A stretch of 21,675 nt of DNA from Clostridia bacterium (GTDB lineage Bacteria > Bacillota > Clostridia > Christensenellales > Borkfalkiaceae): contig CAAFZH010000046.1 of NCBI GenBank assembly GCA_900767495.1, forward strand, positions 1-21,675, written 5' to 3'. Positions 1 to 6,038 of this stretch are shown here, piece after piece (position 1 is the stretch's first letter; each line of letters opens with the position of its first letter). The notes under the pieces were generated by a model. The model saw nothing but the letters and a program-made list of their open reading frames with translations. It ran no database searches and was not told where the DNA came from. The position numbers were made by a program, and so were the translations under genes.

Positions 1-63
1 ATTTCGCTTGCGCTCAATATGACGGAAAGGAAAATTGATATTTCGCTTGCGCTCAATATGACG
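1..63. repeat. Two copies of a 24-nt repeat arm
   Basis: The same 24 bases (beginning ATTTCGCTTGCG and ending CAATATGACG) occur at 1-24 and 40-63, separated by 15 nt. They are shortened copies of the arm that recurs at 2552-2580, 2662-2690, 2884-2912 and 2927-2952. They lie just downstream of the last gene of the DUF1538/P-II unit. They look like fragments of a dispersed, non-coding repeat family; the left boundary is cut by the window edge. Confidence 0.8.
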
Positions 64-75
64 GTAGCGGTGAAA

Positions 76-405
76 TTATTCTTCTTTTTTAAACTGCGTT
101 ATGCCGACCACGTTCGAAACGGGCATAGAAAACGCTATTCCGTATCCGGGGGTTTTTAAACCTACCGCGTTATAAAGTCCCAGCAGAATATCGTCCTTTT
201 TTTCCGCCTCAACCAGAATAAGCACTATTTCTTTTTCGGGTTGAACGGTTACGTTAAACAATTTTTCCGCCTCCGGATTAGCCGTGCCGCGCGCGTGTAA
301 AACCGTTCCGCCGCTTGCGCCGAATTGCCTTGCGGCGTCCATAACCGCCTCCGAAAAGCCTGCGTTTACTATGCAAAATATTACTTCGTGTTTGTATTCG
401 CTCAT
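76..405 (-). CDS. P-II (GlnB/GlnK)-like signalling protein, third gene of the DUF1538 unit
   Basis: This 109-residue protein has the size and pattern of the trimeric P-II superfamily. A beta-strand start (EVIFCIVNAG) is followed by a helix, then GASGGTVLHARGT at about residues 29-41, an EKEIVLILVE strand, a second helix and a last strand ending GYGIAFSMPVSNVVGI. P-II proteins bind ATP/ADP and often 2-oxoglutarate or another effector, and control a transporter or enzyme through their T-loop. The segment between ARGT and EKEIV (residues 42-57) would be the T-loop and lacks an obvious uridylylation tyrosine. The ATG overlaps the previous stop by 4 nt (402-405) and has AAAGGAG upstream, so translation is coupled. 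The membrane partner is probably the DUF1538 protein (inference from the operon); the ligand cannot be read from the sequence. Confidence 0.85.
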   Translation of the reverse strand: MSEYKHEVIFCIVNAGFSEAVMDAARQFGASGGTVLHARGTANPEAEKLFNVTVQPEKEIVLILVEAEKKDDILLGLYNAVGLKTPGYGIAFSMPVSNVVGITQFKKEE

Positions 406-821
406 CTTCCTTCTCCTTTATTGCTCAAAAATTGATAGACAGCCACGCCTACGGTGCTTGTCATGGGCGAGGTAAACGCCACGCCTTTGCCGCCGCGCAC
501 CGTGCGGAATTTTTCTTCTAAACCCGCAAGCGCGGCGGGTATTTTGTCGTTGCGTATAATCGACACTATAACCGCTTTGTCGGTTGGGATAAGCCCGAGC
601 GCGGAAAGCGTTTCGGTGCTTGCCGTGCCGTAAGCCGACAGGGTAAATTGCGCGTTGATTTCGTATTCCTGCAAAAAATCGGTAAAGAACTCGGCTTTTT
701 GCCTGTTTACTATGGTAAACAGTAACGAAAGTTTGTGCGGCGCGGCGTTGGGGGCGGCAAGTCTGTTTTCCGCCCGATTAGCCACAGCGGTTTTTATTTT
801 GTTAATCGCTTTGCGTTCCAC
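402..821 (-). CDS. Divergent P-II-like protein with a basic N-terminal extension
   Basis: This 139-residue protein ends in the same P-II-type pattern as its neighbour (GGKGVAFTSPMTSTVGVAVY at about 110-129, against GYGIAFSMPVSNVVGI), with a middle strand DKAVIVSIIRNDK and a likely T-loop in AYGTASTETLSALGLIP (about 63-79). It differs in lacking the GGTVLHARG segment and in carrying about 30 residues before the fold, rich in Lys, Arg, Ala and Asn. The GTG start at 821 is supported by a perfect AAGGAGG 7 nt upstream (829-835), which also contains the stop codon of the DUF1538 gene, so the extension is probably real. Two unlike P-II proteins side by side could form separate trimers or a mixed one. 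Its specific function is unknown. Confidence 0.75.
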   Translation of the reverse strand: MERKAINKIKTAVANRAENRLAAPNAAPHKLSLLFTIVNRQKAEFFTDFLQEYEINAQFTLSAYGTASTETLSALGLIPTDKAVIVSIIRNDKIPAALAGLEEKFRTVRGGKGVAFTSPMTSTVGVAVYQFLSNKGEGR

Positions 822-833
822 CGTGTGTCCTCC

Positions 834-2369
834 TTAAAAATAGATAATTTGTTCGTCGTCGGCGGCGAAAAGTTTTTTCATTGCAAGTCCGTCGCGGACG
901 CGTTTGGTTACTATCGCCTTAAAGCCGAGCAGTTGTATGGTGATAAGCGGGGTCATTGCGACCATTGCGACGACGCCGAACGCGTCAACGAGTATTTTAT
1001 CGGGTTGCAGAGAAAAGCAAACGCCTATCGCAAGCGGAAGAATAAAACTCGAAGTGAGCGGACCGCTTGCCACGCCGCCCGAGTCGAACGCTATCGCCGT
1101 ATATACGGGAGGCACGAAAAACGCCAGCCCCAGCGACAACAAATACCCCGGCACGAGGTAGAAAAGCACGTTGAAATCGTAATAAATGCGCAGTAACGAA
1201 AGTGCGATAGAAGTACCCACGCCGACGGAAAGAGCAATCATCATAGAGAATTTGCTTACGGTTTTGTCGGTAACTTCTTCTACCTGTTTATTAAGCACGT
1301 GTACCGCGGGTTCGGCAAGAACGACCACCGCGCCGAGGATAAGTCCCACGAGCGCGAGCGCCCACGGGGGAAACGACGAAATTTCCGCGCCGAGTTTAAA
1401 ACCTATCGGCATAAAACCGACCGCAACCGCGGTAAGGAAAATTACGAGTCCCGCAAAAGTAAAAGCCACGCCTACGGCTATTTTTACAAGTTTTTGTTTT
1501 GGAAGTTTTAAAAACAGCAGTTGCAGCACTACGAAAAACGCCACGATAAGACCGAGTGCCAGACCGACTTCTTTCATAGTTTCGAGCAGCGCGGCGGCAG
1601 ACCCTGAAAGTATCTCGCCCGCGTTTGCGCCTATGGCGTAGTCGGACGGGTTTACGCGATAATCTACGCTCCCGCCCGAGGTTATACCGAGTACCATAAC
1701 CGCGAGAATAGGACCTACCGAGCAGAGCGCGACTAAGCCGAACGAGTTTTCGCTTTGGTTTTTACCGCCCAAAGTGGTGGCTATACCTATGCCGAGAGCC
1801 ATTATAAACGGCACGGTTATAGGGCCTGTGGTAACGCCGCCCGAATCGAACGAGAGTGCAAGGAAATCCGCGTTGCCCGTTGCTATAACGAGCGCGGAAA
1901 GTCCGAACATACAACTGTAAAAGAAGAAAAGCATCATGGAAAGTTGCAGTTTAAGCACTATTTTAAGCACCGCCAGCAAGAGAAAAGCACCGACGCCCAC
2001 GCCTACGGAAACTATAAGCACGGTCGGGTTGATTTTGTCTTTAACCTGACTTGCAAGCACCGTTAAATCGGGTTCGGCAACGGTGATAAGCACGCCCATT
2101 AAAAAGCATACGAAAAGTAAAATTTTAAGTTGTTTTAATTTAGAAAGTCCCGCGCCGATATGTTCGCCCATAGGCATCATTGCAAGGTCCGCCCCGAGCG
2201 AAAACAAGCCTATGCCGAGTACGAGCAACGCCGCCGAAATAACGAAAACTATTATCTCTTTGGTCGAAAAATCGACGAGCGGAGTAAAATTAAGTATTAC
2301 GACGATAAGCGCAACGGGAAAAACCGAAATAAACGCCTCTTTAAGTTTGTTTAAAAGTGCCTTCGCCAA
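834..2369 (-). CDS. DUF1538 family multi-pass membrane protein, internally duplicated
   Basis: This 511-residue, very hydrophobic protein probably has 12 or more membrane segments. It is built of two parallel halves about 254 residues apart. Matching motifs are AEPDLTVLASQV (98-109) and AEPAVHVLNKQV (352-363); SVGVGVG (121) and SVGVGTS (381); FDSGGVTTGP (174) and FDSGGVASGP (428); and FGLVALCSVGP (210) and FGVVAMVAMTP (464). The repeated acidic AEP and FDSGGV(T/A)(T/S)GP motifs inside membrane segments suggest paired substrate- or ion-binding sites. I recognise the family as DUF1538 and know of no assigned substrate. The start is TTG at 2369, chosen because AGGAG lies 8 nt upstream and the next gene's ribosome binding site overlaps its stop. 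Two P-II-like genes follow in the same operon, so gated transport is the likely role (inference). Confidence 0.85.
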   Translation of the reverse strand: MAKALLNKLKEAFISVFPVALIVVILNFTPLVDFSTKEIIVFVISAALLVLGIGLFSLGADLAMMPMGEHIGAGLSKLKQLKILLFVCFLMGVLITVAEPDLTVLASQVKDKINPTVLIVSVGVGVGAFLLLAVLKIVLKLQLSMMLFFFYSCMFGLSALVIATGNADFLALSFDSGGVTTGPITVPFIMALGIGIATTLGGKNQSENSFGLVALCSVGPILAVMVLGITSGGSVDYRVNPSDYAIGANAGEILSGSAAALLETMKEVGLALGLIVAFFVVLQLLFLKLPKQKLVKIAVGVAFTFAGLVIFLTAVAVGFMPIGFKLGAEISSFPPWALALVGLILGAVVVLAEPAVHVLNKQVEEVTDKTVSKFSMMIALSVGVGTSIALSLLRIYYDFNVLFYLVPGYLLSLGLAFFVPPVYTAIAFDSGGVASGPLTSSFILPLAIGVCFSLQPDKILVDAFGVVAMVAMTPLITIQLLGFKAIVTKRVRDGLAMKKLFAADDEQIIYF

Positions 2370-2398
2370 AATCCGTTCTCCTGAAAGTATTGTATATG

Positions 2399-2411
2399 AT
2401 TATATATTATA
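2399..2411 (-). promoter_or_regulatory. Candidate promoter for the DUF1538/P-II operon
   Basis: Reading the minus strand, two overlapping -10 hexamers TATAAT occur (complement of ATTATA at 2406-2411 and at 2399-2404), giving a leader of about 20-30 nt before the TTG start at 2369. No convincing -35 is present; the best-placed alternative is a run of T at 2422-2427. The -10 elements are clear but the promoter call is tentative. Confidence 0.45.
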
Positions 2412-2421
2412 ATGATAACAT

Positions 2422-2459
2422 AAAAAAGCGCGATTTTGCAAGTAAAACGCCGCTTTTTT
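2422..2459. terminator. Bidirectional terminator-like hairpin
   Basis: AAAAAAGCG (2422-2430) pairs with CGCTTTTTT (2451-2459). Inside, a 3x3 mismatch is followed by four more T-A pairs closing a six-base loop. Each strand reads a short GC stem followed by six T, so it could stop transcription both ways. On the minus strand it would end transcripts of the gene at 2959-4725 after they cross the repeat region, and insulate the DUF1538 promoter just beyond it. The GC part of the stem is only three pairs, so strength is uncertain. Confidence 0.5.
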
Positions 2460-2551
2460 GTGTAATAAATTTAAAACTTTATTAAAAACCGCCCGTTTTC
2501 GCAATAGTGCGGTTTTGCGGGCGTCGCGCGGCGAACGGGGAGCGGATTGTC

Positions 2552-2580
2552 GGGATATTTCGCTAACGCTCAATATGACG
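2552..2580. repeat. Repeat arm B, solo copy
   Basis: A 29-nt copy beginning GGGATATTTCGC and ending CAATATGACG, differing at only a few central positions from the copies at 2662-2690 and 2884-2912. It is unpaired with a matching arm A on its left. Confidence 0.75.
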
Positions 2581-2592
2581 TGCTTTTTTTCC

Positions 2593-2690
2593 ACGTCATT
2601 CTGAACGCAGTGAAGAATCCCACCGAAGAACTGACGGGTATATATTTCTCGCTTTGGTCGTGGGATATTTCGATTGCGCTCAATATGACG
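2593..2690. repeat. 98-nt composite inverted repeat, copy 1
   Basis: Arm A (2593-2621, ACGTCATTCTGAACG... GAATCCC) is joined by a 40-nt spacer to arm B (2662-2690, GGGATATTTCG...ATATGACG). Arm B read in reverse complement is a diverged form of arm A, so the transcript could fold into a long imperfect hairpin of about 28 pairs. The whole 98-nt unit recurs at 2815-2912 with the spacer also conserved. Translated, such units give HSERSEES and YFDCAQYD peptides, familiar as spurious proteins in gut bacterial genomes. Confidence 0.8.
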
Positions 2691-2696
2691 TAAGAT

Positions 2697-2814
2697 CCCC
2701 TATCGGCACTTCGTGCCACTTCGCCTACGCGGCGGACGCGCCCCTTTTGTCGCTATCGCGACATTTCCCCCGTTTCAGCGGGGGAATTTACCCCGAAGGA
2801 GGAAACAAAACTAC
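2697..2814. repeat. Three-hairpin element between the two composite repeats
   Basis: Three small perfect hairpins follow one another: GGCAC-TTC-GTGCC (2705-2717), GTCGC-TATC-GCGAC (2749-2762), and TTCCCCCG paired with CGGGGGAA around a six-base loop (2765-2786). No coding potential or strong T-tract is present. The segment resembles a second dispersed repeat type common in gut Firmicutes genomes (recognition from memory, not checked). The outer limits are set only by the flanking repeats. Confidence 0.55.
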
Positions 2815-2912
2815 ACGTCATTCTGAACGAAGTGAAGAATCCCACTGAAGAACTGAAGAGCATATACTTCTCACTTGGGTTGTGGGATATTTCGCTGACG
2901 CTCAATATGACG
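2815..2912. repeat. 98-nt composite inverted repeat, copy 2
   Basis: Arm A at 2815-2843 and arm B at 2884-2912 are separated by a 40-nt spacer that matches the spacer of copy 1 at most positions (for example GAAGAACTGA). The length is exactly that of copy 1, showing that arm-spacer-arm is the mobile or amplified unit. Confidence 0.8.
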
Positions 2913-2926
2913 TGAGAAAAAAGTGA

Positions 2927-2952
2927 ATATTTCGCTGACGCTCAATATGACG
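2927..2952. repeat. Repeat arm B, shortened copy
   Basis: A 26-nt copy beginning ATATTTCGCTGACG, identical in this stretch to the arm ending at 2912, 14 nt after it. It ends 6 nt before the stop codon of the minus-strand gene at 2959. Confidence 0.75.
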
Positions 2953-2958
2953 TATTTT

Positions 2959-4725
2959 TTACTGCAAAACTTTTATCGGACTTTTTACCACCGCCTGAAG
3001 TAAGTCGGCGTCGGCGTCTGCTTTCTCGCGCGAGAAAGTGTTTTCGCCCGTTAAAATCACTTCGTCATCAAAGCGGCGGAGTTCAAAACCGAAATTTCCG
3101 CTTTCGCGTTCGGTAACTTCTGGGTGTTTTTTCGTTGCCCATTTAATGGAGGTTTTTATAGCCTTTTTAACGCTTGCAAGAGTCGGGTAACCGCGGGTGT
3201 GGGCAATTTTCCTGCCGTATACCACGAGATACGCCACGAATTCGTCGCCTTGTCTTACGACTTTCCATATACTTTTCGGCTCGTCGGAAGAAAAACCTTC
3301 TATAAAAGAGTCCTTGTATGCACTCTCGGTTTTTTCTTCGTCGATCGTTTCTTGCTTTTGGGCTACTGTGGTCGCGGCGGATTCTTCTTTCTTTTCGTCT
3401 GCGCTCGTTGCGGTAGCCTCCTTTGCGATTATCGCGTCAACGGGCGAATAATCGGTTTCGCAATTGTTCTCGATTACGCCCGTAAAGCCGAGTCTGGCTT
3501 TGTCGTCGTACTTTATATCTTCTACTTCGGATTCGGTGAACACCACTTCGTCGTCGAAAGAAAGTTGTTTTTCTCTCTCGTCGTCGGTCGGTTTTACTTC
3601 CGCAGGCGTTTGTTCCTGCTTTACTTCGGTTTCTTCGACTTTCGCTACCGGTTCTTCCGTAATGGTCGGCGTTCCGTCGCCGTTAAGGTCGGAAATTATA
3701 AGTTGAACGTCGTCGTCCACGGGCGGTTGTTCCTGCGGCTCGACGGTAGGTTTAACGGTAGTTTTAGGCTTTTTTGCAAGTTCGTAAGCCTTTCTCCGTT
3801 CCTCTGCCTCGGCTTTGGCGTTTTCCACCGCGATTTGCTTGTTCTTTTCGGCTTGCTGACGTCTTTTGCAGGCGAGTTCGTATTCCGCTTTGGCTATGCG
3901 GAGTTCTTCCAACGCTTTAAGTCTGGCGTCCTGCTCGTCGCGTTCGCGCACGAGTTGCTCGCCCGTCGTGGTCTTTTGCTTTTCGTGCGTTTCGGGCGAT
4001 TGATTTACGTAGAGCAGATCGTTAAGTCTGTTTTCGAGTTCGGCGCGGCGCGCGGTTAAAGTTTCCTTTTTAATCTTGCTTTCGAGTTTGTAGTTTTCAA
4101 GATTTCTGTTTACGTCGGCAATATCTTTTTCAAGCGTTTCGGCGCGGCGGGCGCGGGCGTCGTTCCGACGTTCTATGTCCTTCGCGTGCGCTTGTTGTTC
4201 GGCGGTAACGTTGCTCAGAATTCTTTGAGTGTCGCTCACCTCGGACTTTTTCATCGACTTTAACACTCCGCTTTGCTGACGACGCAAAAGATCGGATAAA
4301 AGTTGCTGTTTAACGGCGAGTTCGGACATTTTGTCGCGGTTGCGTCTGTCCATAGCCATTTCGTTTTCGCAAATTATTATCTCGCGTTCGGTAAGGGCGG
4401 ATATTTCCTTCTGAGCGCGTTCTTCCGCCTCCGCCACCGACCTGTCTATGTCGTAGCACTCGTCGGTAATTTTGAGAATTTCGTTTTTCAAAAATATGAC
4501 TTCGCCGCGAAGAGCGTTAAGTTTTTCCTCTTCTTTTCTTTTTTTGCCCTCAGGGTCGGCGATCGCCACTATAAGGCAAATCAAAAGGCACAAAGCAAGC
4601 GCGCCGATCACGCAAAATTGCGATATGCCTTGCCAGGACGCGAGCGATTCGCTAAAATAATTTTTAACCGTTTCCGCCGTCGACGCCAAAAGTGCGTTTG
4701 CGGGCGAGTGTAAAATAGCGTTCAT
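2959..4725 (-). CDS. One-TM coiled-coil protein with C-terminal DUF1508-like repeats
   Basis: This 588-residue protein starts with a short N-terminus and one membrane segment (about 36-56) followed at once by a basic stop-transfer stretch (KGKKRKEEE region). A long charged, heptad-like coiled coil occupies about 65-318. A Pro/Glu/Thr-rich low-complexity linker spans about 320-480. The C-terminal domain (about 486-588) seems to hold two repeats, EFVAYLVVYGRKIAHT... and NFGFELRRFDDEVILT..., whose F/Y-x-L-x(5)-I-x-T pattern resembles DUF1508/YegP. The positive-inside rule puts the coiled coil in the cytoplasm. It is a single gene with its own promoter and GAGAGG upstream of the ATG. A role in envelope or division scaffolding is possible, but the function is not known. 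Confidence 0.7.
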   Translation of the reverse strand: MNAILHSPANALLASTAETVKNYFSESLASWQGISQFCVIGALALCLLICLIVAIADPEGKKRKEEEKLNALRGEVIFLKNEILKITDECYDIDRSVAEAEERAQKEISALTEREIIICENEMAMDRRNRDKMSELAVKQQLLSDLLRRQQSGVLKSMKKSEVSDTQRILSNVTAEQQAHAKDIERRNDARARRAETLEKDIADVNRNLENYKLESKIKKETLTARRAELENRLNDLLYVNQSPETHEKQKTTTGEQLVRERDEQDARLKALEELRIAKAEYELACKRRQQAEKNKQIAVENAKAEAEERRKAYELAKKPKTTVKPTVEPQEQPPVDDDVQLIISDLNGDGTPTITEEPVAKVEETEVKQEQTPAEVKPTDDEREKQLSFDDEVVFTESEVEDIKYDDKARLGFTGVIENNCETDYSPVDAIIAKEATATSADEKKEESAATTVAQKQETIDEEKTESAYKDSFIEGFSSDEPKSIWKVVRQGDEFVAYLVVYGRKIAHTRGYPTLASVKKAIKTSIKWATKKHPEVTERESGNFGFELRRFDDEVILTGENTFSREKADADADLLQAVVKSPIKVLQ

Positions 4726-4742
4726 AATTACCTCTCGTAAGT

Positions 4743-4771
4743 ATTTTAAAATAAAATGCGTTTTATGTCAA
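4743..4771 (-). promoter_or_regulatory. Sigma-70 promoter for the coiled-coil protein gene
   Basis: On the minus strand TTGACA (plus coordinates 4766-4771) is followed after exactly 17 nt by TAAAAT (4743-4748). The predicted start site is near 4736, giving a leader of only about 10 nt that just contains the GAGAGG ribosome binding site. Confidence 0.8.
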
Positions 4772-4800
4772 CTAAAAATATAATATGCGCCTTTATTTTG

Positions 4801-4829
4801 TTTATTTTTACGCCGAAATATGCTAATAT
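4801..4829 (+). promoter_or_regulatory. Promoter with extended -10 for the flavoprotein operon; likely leaderless
   Basis: TGCTAATAT (4821-4829) is an extended -10; a weak TTTATT at 4801-4806 sits 17 nt upstream. The -10 ends only 6 nt before the ATG at 4836, so transcription should start at or very near the A of the start codon. No Shine-Dalgarno sequence precedes this ATG. Confidence 0.65.
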
Positions 4830-4835
4830 ATTCTT

Positions 4836-6038
4836 ATGAATAACGTATACAAAGCAGTAATAATCGGCGGCGGCTTTTCGGGGCTGGTCGCGGCGTGTAC
4901 GCTCGGCGAGGCGTTCGGCGAAAAAATCGTGATTGCGGAAGGTAACGATCGCGTCGCAAAAAAGATACTTGCCACGGGCAACGGAAGGTGCAATCTTACT
5001 AACTCCGCGATTGCGGCAAAGGCGTATCGCGCCGAACCGATAGAATTTATCGGGTATGCGCTTGAAAAATTCGACAGCGAAAAACTTTGCGAAAAATTTT
5101 ATTCCTACGGCGTCCCCGTAACTTTCGAGGGAGATAAAGGTTATCCGCTTTCAAAGCAAGCATCGTGCGTGGCGGACGCGCTGAGGTTTAAGTGCGAAGA
5201 TTGCGGAGTTAAGGTTTTTACTGATTTCAAGTGCGATAAAATAGCAAAAAACGCGGACGGAACTTTTTCGGTTTATTCCCGCGGCAGGGAACTGCGCGGC
5301 GAAAAAGTTTTGCTTGCCTGCGGAGGTGCTGCGGGCAAGGCTTATGGTACGGACGGGAGCGGGTATGCGCTTGCAAAGTCGCTAGGGCATACGGTTACGG
5401 AAATTTATCCCTCGCTCGTGCAGTTGAAAACTCAGACGGATAAAATTCGCGGTCTTAAAGGAATAAAATGCGTAGCCGAAGTTTGCGCTTTGTCGGACGG
5501 AAAAGTCGCGTCAACAAGCACGGGCGACGTGTTGTTTACCGATTACGGCGTAAGCGGAAACGCGATTTTTTCGGTTTCGTCCGCAATTTCGGGCGCAAAG
5601 AACGCCGAACTCGTTTTGTCGTTCGTTCCCGAAAAAACTCAGGCGGAACTCACCGAAATTATCAAAAACGCGATATTCGCGTTGCCCGACAAAAGCGGCG
5701 AAGAGGTACTCGGCGGCATTGTGAACAAACGCGTTGCGCGCGCCGTGCTGAAAGCGGCGGATTGCGGGGCGGAAATAAGATACGCGGCGAAAATCTCGCG
5801 GACGCTTAAAAATTTTACTTTAAAAGTAGAAGGTACGCTCGGTTTCGATTGCGCGCAGGTAACGCACGGCGGCGTTCGTCTGACGGAAGTAAATCCGCGC
5901 ACTATGGAGAGTAAGATAGTAAAAGGTCTGTATTTTTCGGGCGAGATACTCGACGTGGACGGCGATTGCGGCGGCTTTAATTTGCAATGGGCGTTTTCAA
6001 GCGGGAGCGCGGCGGCGGAGGCGATTATAAACGAATGA
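4836..6038 (+). CDS. BaiN/HI0933-family FAD-dependent oxidoreductase
   Basis: This 400-residue flavoprotein has the N-terminal FAD-binding motif IIGGGFSG (about 9-16), the family signature KKILATGNGRCNLTNS (about 42-57), and the C-terminal FAD signature LYFSGEILDVDGDCGGFNLQWAFSSG region near 365-390. Its length is normal for the family (COG2081; also annotated aminoacetone oxidase or RdsA/BaiN-like). The physiological substrate is not established for most members, so a bile-acid role should not be assumed. The ATG has no ribosome binding site and is probably read from a leaderless transcript. Its last bases overlap the next start (ATGA, 6035-6038). Confidence 0.85.
   Translation: MNNVYKAVIIGGGFSGLVAACTLGEAFGEKIVIAEGNDRVAKKILATGNGRCNLTNSAIAAKAYRAEPIEFIGYALEKFDSEKLCEKFYSYGVPVTFEGDKGYPLSKQASCVADALRFKCEDCGVKVFTDFKCDKIAKNADGTFSVYSRGRELRGEKVLLACGGAAGKAYGTDGSGYALAKSLGHTVTEIYPSLVQLKTQTDKIRGLKGIKCVAEVCALSDGKVASTSTGDVLFTDYGVSGNAIFSVSSAISGAKNAELVLSFVPEKTQAELTEIIKNAIFALPDKSGEEVLGGIVNKRVARAVLKAADCGAEIRYAAKISRTLKNFTLKVEGTLGFDCAQVTHGGVRLTEVNPRTMESKIVKGLYFSGEILDVDGDCGGFNLQWAFSSGSAAAEAIINE

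Noticed and set aside
2400..2594. Minus-strand open frame of 64 codons in the intergenic region
   Set aside because: It begins in a repeat arm and crosses the terminator hairpin and promoter region; no ribosome binding site or protein-like composition.
2654..2848. Open frame of 64 codons giving YFDCAQYD...HSERSEESH
   Set aside because: It is a translation of the inverted repeats and hairpins, has no ribosome binding site and matches a well-known type of spurious protein.
2552..2952. CRISPR array
   Set aside because: Copies are irregularly spaced, occur in both orientations and have conserved rather than unique spacers; no cas genes.
3124..4059. Plus-strand open frame of 311 codons opposite the coiled-coil gene
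   Set aside because: Composition (Phe, Arg, Val rich) is that of an antisense shadow of a Glu/Lys-rich coiled coil; no ribosome binding site.
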